Source: Chryseobacterium sp. Leaf405 (GTDB taxonomy: Bacteria > Bacteroidota > Bacteroidia > Flavobacteriales > Weeksellaceae). Taken from it: 64,000 bases of DNA. The number at the start of each line of letters is the position of its first letter. Position 1 is the stretch's first letter. The notes below the pieces were generated by a model, which saw nothing but the letters and a program-made list of their open reading frames with translations, ran no database searches and had not been told where the DNA came from. A program made the translations under genes and the position numbers. The stretch spans positions 880,702-944,701 of the forward strand of contig NZ_LMQN01000015.1 in assembly GCF_001425355.1 (NCBI RefSeq), given 5' to 3'. Positions 16,194 through 24,568 of this stretch are shown piece by piece.

Positions 16194-17381
16194 ATGAAAG
16201 TAGTAGTAGGCCTCTCAGGAGGTGTAGATTCCAGCGTAACAGCTTATTTGCTGCAACAACAAGGTCATGAAGTGGTGGCTTTGTTTATGAGAAACTGGAA
16301 CGATGCTTCCGTAACTTTGGAAGATGAATGTCCATGGATTGAGGACAGTAATGACGCATTAATGGTCGCTCAGAAGCTTGGAATTCCATTTCAGGTAATC
16401 GATATGAGCGATCTGTACAAGGAAAGAATTGTTGATTATATGTTCGATGAATATCAGCGCGGAAGAACTCCGAATCCCGATGTTTTATGCAACAGAGAAG
16501 TCAAATTTGATGTTTTTATGAAAACGGCGATGTCTTTAGGCGCTGATAAAGTGGCAACCGGACATTATGCAAGAGTAGATTCAACGATTGATGAAAATGG
16601 AAAAGAAATTTTTCATCTATTAGCCGGAAAGGATAATAACAAAGATCAATCCTATTTTTTATGTCAGTTAAATCAGGATCAGTTATCAAAAGCATTGTTT
16701 CCGATCGGAGAATTAACAAAACCTCAGGTAAGAGAAATTGCTAAAGAAATCGGGCTGGTTACCGCTGATAAAAAAGATTCTCAGGGATTATGTTTTATTG
16801 GAAAAGTAAGTCTGCCACAGTTTTTACAACAACAATTGATTCCAAAAGAAGGTGAAATTGTAGAGATTTTCAAAGATTCGCCACTTTTTGCACAGGAAAC
16901 CCCTGAATTTTCTTCAAAAAAAGAAGAATTAGAATATTTAAGCAGAAAAATCGATTATAAAAAAGCTGACGGAAAAGTAATTGGAAAGCATCAGGGCGCC
17001 CAATTTTTTACGATCGGGCAAAGTAAGGGATTAGGAATAGGCGGACACAAAGAAAGTTGTTTTATCGTCTCCAGAGATATGGAAAACAATATTATTTTCG
17101 TTGGTGAAGGTGGTAAATTTCCCGGACTTTTCAAAAAAGCGTTGAAAATCGATAATCCTGAATTACATTGGGTACGAGAAGATTTACGATTAAAAAACGG
17201 AGAATCGATGGAAGTAATGGCAAGATTCAGATACAGACAGGAATTGCAGAAAGCAACAATCTATCAGTTCGAAGATGCATTTTATGTTGAATTTGAAAAC
17301 GAACAATCAGCCATCGCAGAAGGGCAATTTGCCGCCTGGTACATCGATGATGAACTTTTAGGAAGCGGAGTTATTTCATAA
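16194..17381 (+). CDS. mnmA: tRNA-specific 2-thiouridylase MnmA
   Basis: The protein has 395 residues. The PP-loop SGGVDSS is at 8-14. The two catalytic cysteines are Cys99 (VLCNREVKF) and Cys200 (GLCFIGK), matching Cys102 and Cys199 of the E. coli enzyme. It activates U34 of tRNA-Glu, -Gln and -Lys with ATP and inserts sulfur. A candidate -7 element TATTTTTG lies at 16136-16143. A bidirectional terminator follows. Confidence 0.95.
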   Translation: MKVVVGLSGGVDSSVTAYLLQQQGHEVVALFMRNWNDASVTLEDECPWIEDSNDALMVAQKLGIPFQVIDMSDLYKERIVDYMFDEYQRGRTPNPDVLCNREVKFDVFMKTAMSLGADKVATGHYARVDSTIDENGKEIFHLLAGKDNNKDQSYFLCQLNQDQLSKALFPIGELTKPQVREIAKEIGLVTADKKDSQGLCFIGKVSLPQFLQQQLIPKEGEIVEIFKDSPLFAQETPEFSSKKEELEYLSRKIDYKKADGKVIGKHQGAQFFTIGQSKGLGIGGHKESCFIVSRDMENNIIFVGEGGKFPGLFKKALKIDNPELHWVREDLRLKNGESMEVMARFRYRQELQKATIYQFEDAFYVEFENEQSAIAEGQFAAWYIDDELLGSGVIS

Positions 17382-17385
17382 TATA

Positions 17386-17417
17386 GAAAAGACCTTTAAA
17401 GGGTCTTTTCTTTTTTT
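17386..17417. terminator. Bidirectional terminator between mnmA and the hxlR gene
   Basis: GAAAAGACC (17386-17394) pairs with GGTCTTTTC (17402-17410); a T run follows on the + strand. The stem itself starts with A-rich sequence, so it can also serve the convergent hxlR gene. Confidence 0.85.
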
Positions 17418-17423
17418 AATGCA

Positions 17424-17831
17424 TTACATTTCTTTTTCAATTATTTTTTCTAATTCATGTTCACTGTCATTTGGAGATGTATTTCCGATAATCTCTTTTC
17501 TGTGCTTCATTCCCCAGTCTCTTAAATTATTGATGATTGTCTGCAAGGATTTACCATGTGATGTAAGCTCATATTGTACGGTAATGGGCTGAGTATTTAA
17601 AACTATTCTCTTAATCAGTTTATTGATTTCCAGCTCTTTTAATTCTTTGCTCAGCATCTTATTAGAAATTCCCACTACATCATTCAGTATATCCGAAAAT
17701 CTTCTTTTGTTGTAATAACAGATTGAAGAAATGATAGATATTTTCCATTTCCCATTCAGTACATCCATAGAATCCTGAACGGCCATTATTTCTTTCTTGT
17801 GCTCTTCTGTTTTTAGAGGTTGACAACTCAT
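17424..17831 (-). CDS. HxlR-family transcriptional regulator
   Basis: The 135-residue winged-helix protein has the family core LNGKWKISIISSICYYNKRRFSDI, seen as LNGKWKISII (~25-34) and RRFSDIL (~43-49), followed by ISNKMLSKELKELE and the wing YELTSHGKSL. Cys3 (MSCQPL) and Cys38 are the cysteines of interest, since HxlR regulators such as YodB and HypR sense quinones, diamide or aldehydes through an N-terminal Cys. It is divergent from two short-chain dehydrogenases with a GTTAC-rich intergenic region. It probably represses them and itself, a role inferred from context. Confidence 0.87.
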   Translation of the reverse strand: MSCQPLKTEEHKKEIMAVQDSMDVLNGKWKISIISSICYYNKRRFSDILNDVVGISNKMLSKELKELEINKLIKRIVLNTQPITVQYELTSHGKSLQTIINNLRDWGMKHRKEIIGNTSPNDSEHELEKIIEKEM

Positions 17832-17837
17832 AAGCTG

Positions 17838-17896
17838 GTTACTTTTAGGTTACAACGTTACTCCGTTGTTACCGTTACTTTTCGTAACAAAGTTAC
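17838..17896. promoter_or_regulatory. Cluster of GTTAC half-sites, probable HxlR operator
   Basis: Six GTTAC motifs (from 17838, 17849, 17857, 17868, 17874 and 17892) and one GTAAC (17884) crowd into 59 bp. GTTAC-TTTTC-GTAAC at 17874-17888 is a 15-bp inverted repeat, and ACAACG/CGTTGT at 17852-17869 is another. They fill the gap between the divergent hxlR and dehydrogenase genes. Confidence 0.6.
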
Positions 17897-17916
17897 TAAA
17901 ATAAATTAAAATGTGA

Positions 17917-17924
17917 TAATTTTG
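17917..17924 (+). promoter_or_regulatory. -7 element (TAATTTTG) of the dehydrogenase pair
   Basis: TAATTTTG matches TAnnTTTG and lies 26 bp before the first dehydrogenase start and just downstream of the GTTAC cluster. The -33 TTG is not clear. Confidence 0.6.
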
Positions 17925-17949
17925 CTTTAAAGTTTTAAATACAAAAACA

Positions 17950-18705
17950 ATGAGCAAATTAGAAAATAAAGTAGCTGTCGTTACAGGTGCTTCCAAAGGA
18001 ATAGGTGCTTCCATCGCAAAACATTTTGCAGCAGAAGGAGCAAAAGTAGTCGTGAATTATGCATCAAGTAAAGCAGATGCAGATAAAGTGGTCAATGAAA
18101 TCAAAAATTCAGGAGGCACTGCAATCGCTGTACAAGGTGATGTTTCAAAACAAGAAGATGTCATCAGACTTTTTGATGAGACAAAAAAAGCTTTCGGAAC
18201 TTTAGATATTTTAGTAAACAACGCCGGAATTTATAATTATGAACCCATCGAACAAGTAACTGCAGAGACATTTCATCAGCAATTCAATATTAATGTTTTG
18301 GGTTCTATCTTCTCAATTCAATCTGCTTTAAAATTGTTTGGCGAAAAAGGCGGAAATATTATTAATATCAGTTCCGGAGTAAGTAGAACTCCCCTTCCTA
18401 CAGGTTCAGTTTATTCTGCTACAAAAACCGCATTAGATGCTTTTACGGTTGCTTTATCGAAAGAATTCTCAGGAAGAAATATCAGAATCAACTCTATTTT
18501 GCCCGGAGTTGTAGAAACAGAAGGTTCTCGCAGTGGCGGTTTTATCGGAAGTGAATTTGAAGCGAAATTAATTTCAACGACTCCACTTGGACGCACTGGA
18601 CAGCCCGAAGATATTGCAAAAGTTGCTGTATTTTTAGCTTCCGATGATGCCGGATGGATTACGGGTGAACAAATTGCCGTTTCAGGAGGTATTTATGGTT
18701 TATAG
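17950..18705 (+). CDS. SDR-family oxidoreductase
   Basis: A 251-residue classical short-chain dehydrogenase. Cofactor motif TGASKGIG (12-19), NNAG (~89), catalytic Ser in NISSGVS (~139) and Tyr-x3-Lys in VYSATKTAL (~153). The substrate cannot be assigned. It is first in a two-gene unit with a second SDR 17 bp downstream, divergent from the HxlR regulator. The arrangement suggests induction by an electrophile or carbonyl compound that the pair then reduces. Confidence 0.88.
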   Translation: MSKLENKVAVVTGASKGIGASIAKHFAAEGAKVVVNYASSKADADKVVNEIKNSGGTAIAVQGDVSKQEDVIRLFDETKKAFGTLDILVNNAGIYNYEPIEQVTAETFHQQFNINVLGSIFSIQSALKLFGEKGGNIINISSGVSRTPLPTGSVYSATKTALDAFTVALSKEFSGRNIRINSILPGVVETEGSRSGGFIGSEFEAKLISTTPLGRTGQPEDIAKVAVFLASDDAGWITGEQIAVSGGIYGL

Positions 18706-18722
18706 TAATTTAAAAATTACAA

Positions 18723-19493
18723 ATGAATAGATTAAAAAATAAAGTTGCCGTTATCACAGGAGGAAATAGCGGTATCGGATTCGGAATTGCTCAAGCATTC
18801 AAAAACGAAGGCGCAGTAGGCTCCATTACCGGAAGAAATGAATTAACCCTAGAGAGTTCGGTAGAAGCTTTAGACAAAGAATTTATTAGGATTAAAGGAG
18901 ATGTTACCAATATTGATGATTTGGAAAACATATTCAAAGAAACGGTTGAAAAATTTGGCAATATTGATGTTTTGGTTGTAAATGCTGGAGGTGTTGTCGA
19001 TGGCATTCCATTAAGCGGAATCGATGAAGTAACTGAAGAAAGCTACGATAAATACATGGATTTGAATCTGAAAAGTGCTTATTTCTCTGTGCAAAAAGCA
19101 TTACCTTATCTAAACGAAGGTGCTTCTGTGATTCTAATTGGATCAAGTGCTGCTCATCGTGCCGCTCCAGGAATGACAGTTTATGGTGCCGCAAAAGCTG
19201 CCATCATTTCATTGGCAAAAGGATTGTCATTAGATTTATTGCCCAGAAAAATAAGAGTAAATACACTTTCACCAGGTTCAATTGATACTCCCGTTTTCGC
19301 AAAATTAGTTCCGCAGGAGCAATTGGAACAGGTAAAACAAGCATGGGTAGATAGTACTCCTGTCGGCAGACAAGGACTTCCTTCTGACATCGGAAATGCT
19401 GCCGTATTTTTGGCATCAGACGAATCTTCGTTTATCGTAGGAACCGAAATTCTAGCAGACGGAGGTCTTACCAACATCAGTTTAATGAAATAG
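18723..19493 (+). CDS. SDR-family oxidoreductase
   Basis: A 256-residue short-chain dehydrogenase. Cofactor motif TGGNSGIG (12-19), VNAGG in place of the usual NNAG (~88), catalytic GSSAAHRAAPGMTVYGAAK with Ser and Tyr-x3-Lys (~140-158). It is about as distant from its neighbour as two different SDR subfamilies, so it is not a recent duplicate. It probably shares the HxlR-controlled promoter upstream. Substrate unknown. Confidence 0.88.
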   Translation: MNRLKNKVAVITGGNSGIGFGIAQAFKNEGAVGSITGRNELTLESSVEALDKEFIRIKGDVTNIDDLENIFKETVEKFGNIDVLVVNAGGVVDGIPLSGIDEVTEESYDKYMDLNLKSAYFSVQKALPYLNEGASVILIGSSAAHRAAPGMTVYGAAKAAIISLAKGLSLDLLPRKIRVNTLSPGSIDTPVFAKLVPQEQLEQVKQAWVDSTPVGRQGLPSDIGNAAVFLASDESSFIVGTEILADGGLTNISLMK

Positions 19494-19533
19494 TTTCCAG
19501 TTCGTCTACAAAATTTTATCATTCATCTATAAA

Positions 19534-19562
19534 AAAGGCTTATACTTCTATAAGCCTTTATT
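19534..19562 (+). terminator. Terminator of the SDR pair
   Basis: AAAGGCTTATA (19534-19544) pairs perfectly with TATAAGCCTTT (19549-19559) over a 4-base loop. Confidence 0.82.
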
Positions 19563-19638
19563 TGTGATTATTTCAGGCATATCTATTGTTTATTCTACCG
19601 TAAGAAAAACAGAATATAAATCTTAAAATTTGATTATT

Positions 19639-19935
19639 ATGAAAAAGTTAGTTTTAGTGGCAGGTTTGTTTATTGCATTCGCAGCAAACGCACAACAAGG
19701 AAGAGGTGGTTTTAGAAATGATAAAGTAGAATATCATCATAGAGATTACGGAAGGTTAAAATTAAGTCAGCGTCAGGAAAAAGAAATTTTCGCACTATCA
19801 AAACAAAGACTGACCGCAAGAGAATATGACGCCAAATTGAGAAGAATACTTTCTAAAGATCAATATGCGCAATATCAGAGAAATGGTTTTCACAAAGACA
19901 GAGAGGTTGCCATTAACAAACCTTTCAGAAGATAA
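19639..19935 (+). CDS. Small secreted basic protein, unknown function
   Basis: The protein has 98 residues from the ATG at 19639 (a TTG three codons earlier is a less likely start). The signal peptide MKKLVLVAGLFIAFAANAQ is clear. The mature part is Arg/Lys-rich and helical (LKLSQRQEKEIFALSKQR, LRRILSKDQYAQYQRN), with a loose resemblance to the LTxxQ-type helices of Spy/CpxP periplasmic proteins. It is a single gene with a terminator. No firm function. Confidence 0.7.
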   Translation: MKKLVLVAGLFIAFAANAQQGRGGFRNDKVEYHHRDYGRLKLSQRQEKEIFALSKQRLTAREYDAKLRRILSKDQYAQYQRNGFHKDREVAINKPFRR

Positions 19936-19951
19936 ATTTAAATTATTTAAT

Positions 19952-19988
19952 AAGCCCGAAGCACTTTTGTTTCGGGTTTGTTTTTTTT
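19952..19988 (+). terminator. Terminator
   Basis: AAGCCCGAA (19952-19960) pairs with TTCGGGTTT (19971-19979, one G-U), followed by a long T run. Confidence 0.82.
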
Positions 19989-20005
19989 AAATAATTACAA
20001 AATAT

Positions 20006-20356
20006 TTATTTCATCTTATGGTTTACTCTAAATACATTAATGATCAGCATTACAATCAATTCTATTATTAAAATCATCATTAAAAATCCGACAGGTTTTT
20101 CTAAGAAAATCCCTTTGATTAATTTTACAATTCCCAAAAGAAAAATAGAAATCAGAAAGTAAAAAGTAATTTTCGAAATGGTTTCTCCGAATATTTTCAA
20201 CATGAAAACCGAAGCATAAAATCCGAGAATCAGGATTAAATAGAATTTGAGAAAGTAAGGACCTTTTAAAGTAATTGGATTTATTGTATAATTGATAATA
20301 AAAAGGTAAATAAAACTCAACAAAACCGGAGTTGCATGAATGAGTACTTTTTTCAT
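20006..20356 (-). CDS. Four-helix membrane protein, unknown function
   Basis: The protein has 116 residues from MKKVLIHATPVLLSF; the longer frame reaching upstream overlaps the Cys-rich tail of the preceding gene and encodes implausible sequence. Four hydrophobic segments fill the chain, and the tail is short and basic. It starts 17 bp after the stop of the Cys/Gly-rich gene, so the two probably form an operon. I do not recognise the family. Confidence 0.65.
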   Translation of the reverse strand: MKKVLIHATPVLLSFIYLFIINYTINPITLKGPYFLKFYLILILGFYASVFMLKIFGETISKITFYFLISIFLLGIVKLIKGIFLEKPVGFLMMILIIELIVMLIINVFRVNHKMK

Positions 20357-20373
20357 AATATGTCGATTTTCGT

Positions 20374-21108
20374 TTAATCTCCACCACCACCGCATCCGCC
20401 GCATCCACTTCCGCAACTGCTTCCGCAGGAACTACTGCAACTTGATGAACTTCCTCCACAACTTCCTGAAGATCCACCATCTTTGTCATTTCCACTCTTA
20501 TCATTGTTATTGAAAATCCATGAAAAAATAATTTTTGAAAGAATGATTACAGGAATCCATATAAATATGAAAGACAAAATATTACCTACTCCACCTGAAC
20601 AAGAATTTAATAGAAAAGCAATTAAAAAAATCGAAAGAATTTTAAAATCATTCATCCAGAATTTGCTTCGTTTCGATCTATCTTTTTTACTTAACCAAAT
20701 ATTCTCTGGAGCTTTTTTACCAAAAATTTCTTCGTAATGATGCAAAGTATCATGAAACCAATTTTTGTATTTTTCGTTTTCATTTTCCCCGCCATTCGAA
20801 GGATAATGATGAAGTTTATGTTGCAGAATATTCGGGCAGAATTCTTCCCAATAATTCTGAGTATAAATAAGATGCATGTGCCATACTTTGTCCACGATTT
20901 CGCTCGGTGAAGCTCCGTTTGGCAAAACACAACAGAGATAAACGAATTTTTTATACTCTTCTATCGCTTTTTTAGTAAAATTTTCAGTCCAGTTTTCTTC
21001 TTTTGACAACTTTTTTGAAAAGGGAAAATCAATATTTGGTTGGTCTAATGAAAAACTTTGAAGTCTGTTCCAAAGTGGATCATTTTGTATTAAGATTTTT
21101 GTTTCCAT
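20374..21108 (-). CDS. Membrane protein with His-rich N-terminal domain and Cys/Gly-rich tail
   Basis: The protein has 244 residues. The N-terminal domain (~1-140) has VDKVWHMHLIYTQNYWEEFCP and HHYPSNGG, a conserved aromatic/His pattern found in GRPD (glycine-rich domain) proteins. Two membrane segments (~153-170 and 176-200) follow, the first ending in a Cys. The last ~35 residues are almost only Ser, Gly and Cys (SCGSSCGSGCGGCGGGGD), like the tail of TIGR04222-type membrane proteins (recalled, not searched). The tail has eight cysteines and could bind metal or be modified. Function unknown. Confidence 0.72.
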   Translation of the reverse strand: METKILIQNDPLWNRLQSFSLDQPNIDFPFSKKLSKEENWTENFTKKAIEEYKKFVYLCCVLPNGASPSEIVDKVWHMHLIYTQNYWEEFCPNILQHKLHHYPSNGGENENEKYKNWFHDTLHHYEEIFGKKAPENIWLSKKDRSKRSKFWMNDFKILSIFLIAFLLNSCSGGVGNILSFIFIWIPVIILSKIIFSWIFNNNDKSGNDKDGGSSGSCGGSSSSCSSSCGSSCGSGCGGCGGGGD

Positions 21109-21208
21109 TTGTTTTAACTTTTATGTCTACTCAAATATCATTGGATTTGAAAATATAAAAGTCTTGCAATAGTCTTTTTTAGTTTTAAAATAATCTTATA
21201 TTAGTCTT

Positions 21209-22099
21209 ATGAAAAAAGAAGACATTCAGCATCTGGAAAAATTAATGAATTTTCTGAGTCAGCATTTTCTAAAGAAAAACCATTGGGGAGATGTTTCCAA
21301 AACGGAATGGTCATACATTGTTGCCGAACTCAATGATCTAATTATCAGCAATAATACTGAAAAAGAGATAAAAAAAGAACCCGAATTACTAGGTTCCAAT
21401 TATTTATACGAGCATTTGATTATCAATAAATTAAAAAAATATAATGAAAATGCTATTTTAAGCAAACCGAATCTGGCAAAATTAAGTCTGATTGTGAAAG
21501 TTTTAGGTTATTCAAATTATATTGAATTTATTAATTCAAATACAGAATCATTTAATTTCAATGATTTAAGAATTGATATGGATAATGTAAAACAAAATAC
21601 AGAATTGCTCGACAGATTAGTCGGCTGTTGGTATTCTTACAACAGAAATCTTCCGGAAAGCCCTTTACAGGCTAAAGAAGATAGAATCTGGCGTTCTGCA
21701 ACAGAGATCTATAAATCTGAAACGTCGGGCGAATATTTCATTGAAAGAAGCGGTGGCGACCGTCACAAGTATTTTGGAAAATTAACTGCCTATTCCGATT
21801 ATGTTTTCATTATCATGAACAGCAATACGTTTATCCGCCAAAGACATTTTATCTCAAGGATAAAAGACAGTAAGGAAAAGCTGAAAAATCCAGATTATAA
21901 GCTCCATGAGTTGCATTTTATAAGTACGTGTATCAGTTTTAATCAGGAACCGATTGCCTTGTTTGAAATCTTTCAGAAAGCAGACCGGAAAACATTTATT
22001 CCAGATTCTTTAAGCTACCCTATTGGCAGTGAAGAAATTCCCAAATCTATTGTTCAACAGCTTGAAGACACAGAATCTAACAGGATTGATTACAGATAG
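21209..22099 (+). CDS. Uncharacterised 296-aa cytosolic protein
   Basis: I do not recognise it. A helical N-terminal part (~1-125; charged, with DLIISNN and LGYSNYIEFINSN) precedes a C-terminal region (~135-270) rich in beta-strand pattern: RLVGCWYSYNRNLP, IWRSATEIYKS, GEYFIERSGGDRHKYFGKL, YVFIIMNSN. No signal peptide or membrane segment is seen. It is divergent from the Cys/Gly-rich gene and convergent with the LytTR gene, 3 bp apart tail to tail. Confidence 0.7.
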   Translation: MKKEDIQHLEKLMNFLSQHFLKKNHWGDVSKTEWSYIVAELNDLIISNNTEKEIKKEPELLGSNYLYEHLIINKLKKYNENAILSKPNLAKLSLIVKVLGYSNYIEFINSNTESFNFNDLRIDMDNVKQNTELLDRLVGCWYSYNRNLPESPLQAKEDRIWRSATEIYKSETSGEYFIERSGGDRHKYFGKLTAYSDYVFIIMNSNTFIRQRHFISRIKDSKEKLKNPDYKLHELHFISTCISFNQEPIALFEIFQKADRKTFIPDSLSYPIGSEEIPKSIVQQLEDTESNRIDYR

Positions 22100-22102
22100 T
22101 TA

Positions 22103-22846
22103 TTAACTCACCAGCCAATCTTTAAAATCTTTCACACGATCACGACTCACGGTAATTTCCTCTTCCGGCTGAAACTCCAGTTCCACCTTATAATTGGGTG
22201 AAGTGTGAATATTTTTAATATAATCTGAATTAATCATAAACTGTCGATTGACCCGAAAAAATTTCTTTTCGTCCAGCACATCTTCCAGTTCATCCAAAGT
22301 GAAATCTGAGGGATATGTTCGCTCCTGAGTCTGTAGATAAACAATTTTATTTTCACTGAAAAAACAGCTCACTTCATGCGTCTGAACAATTTTCAGGTTA
22401 TATCCGATTTTAACCAAAATTCTGGAAAGTGTTGTCTTTTCTTTTTTAATTAACTGCTTAATTTCCTGAGAATTGACAGAGTTTTCTGAAGGAAGAAATG
22501 ATTTGAATTTCTCAATTGCCACTGCCAGATCTTCATCTAAAATCGGTTTCAGAAGATAATCGATGCTGTTAAGTTTAAAAGCTTTTAAAGTATACTGATC
22601 AAAAGCAGTGGTATAGATGATAAATGCTTTTGTAGGGATTTTTTCAAAAATATCAAACGATAAGCCGTCACCGAGAACAATGTCTGAAAAAATAAGCTGT
22701 GGATGCTCGTTGTTGGAAAACCACTCTACGCCTTCTTCTACCGATTCTATTTTTGCAACAATTTCAATATCAGGAAATTCATTCAGCATTCTTTCAATTT
22801 TCCTTGAAGCCGGTTTTTCATCTTCTATAATGACAGTTTTTATCAT
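22103..22846 (-). CDS. LytTR-family response regulator
   Basis: The protein has 247 residues from MIKTVIIEDEKP; the Met before it is an alternative. Receiver domain with EDE (8-10), phospho-acceptor Asp55 in IFSDIVLGD and Lys in LLKPI. LytTR domain at ~140-247 (FFRVNRQFMINSDYI; ISRDR-like VSRDRVKDF). It is last in a run of genes whose first member is the LytS/2TM kinase at 24.6-25.9 kb, presumably its partner. Confidence 0.9.
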   Translation of the reverse strand: MIKTVIIEDEKPASRKIERMLNEFPDIEIVAKIESVEEGVEWFSNNEHPQLIFSDIVLGDGLSFDIFEKIPTKAFIIYTTAFDQYTLKAFKLNSIDYLLKPILDEDLAVAIEKFKSFLPSENSVNSQEIKQLIKKEKTTLSRILVKIGYNLKIVQTHEVSCFFSENKIVYLQTQERTYPSDFTLDELEDVLDEKKFFRVNRQFMINSDYIKNIHTSPNYKVELEFQPEEEITVSRDRVKDFKDWLVS

Positions 22847-22903
22847 CAATGATCAGTTTTAATTTTAAATTCAGAAATAAGAATAGTCAAAAATCATTAG
22901 TTT

Positions 22904-23179
22904 TTAAAATTTCAGAGGTTCTTTCGATTTTCTCATCTCTTTTTCAATAACATCTCTTTCCCAATCGGAATCAAGAATAAATAATTTTACAGCTTTTACC
23001 GTTAAGATAATTCCCCAGATTAAAAGAATCACAGATCCGTCCCAAAGTGAAAAATTGAAGATTCCTTTTTCCCAAATATCATCTGAAAAAATAATTACTG
23101 CCACGATTCCAAACCATAAAAGGCTTTTATAAAATTTCTTTAAATCGTTTACTCTTTGTTGTGCTTGATTGTAATCCAT
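22904..23179 (-). CDS. 2TM domain protein
   Basis: A 91-residue 2TM domain protein: amphipathic start (AQQRVNDLKKFYKSLL), two membrane helices, and a WERDVIEKEM tail. Such proteins sit with LytS/LytTR systems in Flavobacteriia; their role is unknown. It is shorter in the loop than its neighbours and lacks the HGxNxF motif after the second helix, so it is the most diverged of the four copies. Confidence 0.8.
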   Translation of the reverse strand: MDYNQAQQRVNDLKKFYKSLLWFGIVAVIIFSDDIWEKGIFNFSLWDGSVILLIWGIILTVKAVKLFILDSDWERDVIEKEMRKSKEPLKF

Positions 23180-23212
23180 TGTATTAATTTTTAAAAAGTT
23201 ATTGTTTATTAA

Positions 23213-23506
23213 CTAAAGTGTTTTTGAATTTTTTCTTTCTTCTTCCATAAGTTCCTTGATCTTTTTTTCTTCCCATGCTCTTCCAATTCCGAAAGTATTT
23301 ACTCCGTGTGCCAAAAGACCAATTCCCCATCCTAACATCGGCCAGAAAAACCATAAATGACTTGCGTCTGTAATGACATTTAATACGATTAAGAAAGGAA
23401 TTACCAAACAGTAGGAGGTAAGGTTTCCGTAGAATCCTTTTAATTCTTTTACTCTTCTTGCTGCTTTTCTGTAAGCTAATTCTTCTTTGTTAATGATCGT
23501 TTCCAT
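23213..23506 (-). CDS. 2TM domain protein
   Basis: 97 residues: AARRVKELKGFYGNL, two membrane helices separated by a short loop (TDASHLWFFWPML), then GIGLLAHGVNTFGIGRAWEEKKIKELM. It is very close to the 2TM domain fused to the kinase upstream (shared FYGNLxSYC, FFxPMLGWGIG, AHGxNxFxIGxxWEEKKI). Transcription likely starts at the promoter just upstream. Confidence 0.85.
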   Translation of the reverse strand: METIINKEELAYRKAARRVKELKGFYGNLTSYCLVIPFLIVLNVITDASHLWFFWPMLGWGIGLLAHGVNTFGIGRAWEEKKIKELMEEERKNSKTL

Positions 23507-23547
23507 AATTGATATTTTTAAAGATTAGTTGTTTGTTTTTGTTGAGA

Positions 23548-23555
23548 CAAATGTA
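23548..23555 (-). promoter_or_regulatory. -7 element (TACATTTG) for the 2TM-2TM-LytTR unit
   Basis: On the - strand TACATTTG matches TAnnTTTG, with TTG triplets 16 and 21 bases upstream. It lies 41 bp before the 23506 start and beyond the terminator of the methyltransferase gene, so these three genes can be expressed apart from the kinase. Confidence 0.65.
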
Positions 23556-23623
23556 TGACGGAAAACCACCTCAAATCAATTTTATATGACCGAACCGTAG
23601 AATTTAGAGACTGAATTGTAAAA

Positions 23624-23649
23624 ATCCCGACTCAATGGAGAGTCGGGAT
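23624..23649 (-). terminator. Terminator after the methyltransferase-like gene
   Basis: ATCCCGACT (23624-23632) pairs with AGTCGGGAT (23641-23649). On the - strand a T run follows; on the + strand a T-rich stretch follows as well. Confidence 0.82.
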
Positions 23650-23665
23650 CGTTTTTATTTTTTTG

Positions 23666-24235
23666 CTAATAAATAAATGGAATCAATTTCTTCGTTTTCC
23701 TTCTGTATTCCAAATATTCTTCGCCGAATTGCTCAATCAAAACACGCTCTTCAATGGTAATTCTATAGCTAAAAGCAATAAAAGTCGGGACAAAAGCCAG
23801 AACCAATGACAGCCAGTTATTCAAATATAATCCAAGTCCAAGAGATGTTAATAAAGAAAAAGCATACGACGGATGTCTCAGGTATTTGTAAAACCCTTCT
23901 TTTTTAATTTGATGATTCTCCCGAATGGTTACATCAACTGTGAAATATTTTCCTAAAGATCTGATAATGATAAATCTTAAAATGATCCCGATATATAGAA
24001 AAAATACACCCAGATAATAGATCCAAACCTCATCAGTAATCGGAAATTTTGTAAGATAAGAAATCGTAACAGAACTCGCTATAGAAAACGGAATGGCAAT
24101 CCAGAGGAGATTCAAAGTCGATTTATCTTTTCCTTTTTTATCTTTATCGTTGGATTTTAGGATGTTTTTGTAGAGAATTTCACTTAGAAACCAGGCAACC
24201 ATAGAAATGGCAAAAAGAATTTGTAGTGTTTTCAT
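23666..24235 (-). CDS. Isoprenylcysteine/phospholipid methyltransferase-family membrane protein
   Basis: The 189-residue protein has five or six membrane helices and a C-terminal catalytic region with YLRHPSYAFSLLTSLGLGL (~118-136) and EERVLIEQFGEEYLEYRRK (~163-181). RHP-x-Y and the EE...E-Y-x-x-Y motif are the AdoMet-binding signature shared by ICMT and PEMT families. The substrate in bacteria is usually unknown: a lipid or a prenyl-like thiol. It sits inside the 2TM/kinase run, an association not explained by its chemistry. Confidence 0.82.
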   Translation of the reverse strand: MKTLQILFAISMVAWFLSEILYKNILKSNDKDKKGKDKSTLNLLWIAIPFSIASSVTISYLTKFPITDEVWIYYLGVFFLYIGIILRFIIIRSLGKYFTVDVTIRENHQIKKEGFYKYLRHPSYAFSLLTSLGLGLYLNNWLSLVLAFVPTFIAFSYRITIEERVLIEQFGEEYLEYRRKTKKLIPFIY

Positions 24236-24250
24236 TGGTGAATTTTGTAC

Positions 24251-24556
24251 TTACTGTTGTTTTTCTTTATCCATTAATTCTTTAATTTTTCTTTCCTCCC
24301 AATTATTCCCCAACATGAAACCGGGAATAAAAACCCGCATCGCATAAATAACAACAGCAATTCCCCAGAAAATAGGTAATGAGAAATATCTCAACTGCCA
24401 AATGGTTTCATCCGGTTTTAAATCTCTGTAATTCAGGAATAAAATAAAGATATTGACCGCGAAATAAATGAATAAAAAAGTATAAAACTTCTTAATCTTT
24501 CTCACCTGTCTTTCCGCCTCTTTGTATCTGATATCGTCTTTGCTTATATTTTCCAT
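24251..24556 (-). CDS. 2TM domain protein
   Basis: 101 residues: EAERQVRKIKKFYTFLF, two membrane helices, then GNNWEERKIKELMDKEKQQ. It has a longer loop with DLKPDETIWQLRYFSLP. It starts 12 bp after the kinase stop codon, so it is co-transcribed with it. Confidence 0.83.
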   Translation of the reverse strand: MENISKDDIRYKEAERQVRKIKKFYTFLFIYFAVNIFILFLNYRDLKPDETIWQLRYFSLPIFWGIAVVIYAMRVFIPGFMLGNNWEERKIKELMDKEKQQ

Positions 24557-24568
24557 GATAATATTGTT

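Noticed and set aside
18934-19522. Several - strand frames inside the second SDR gene
   Set aside because: They are antisense shadows of a gene with clear SDR motifs.
20356-20504. N-terminal extension of the four-helix gene and the 155-aa frame overlapping it
   Set aside because: They read the Cys/Gly-rich tail of the neighbouring gene in other frames and give improbable protein sequence.
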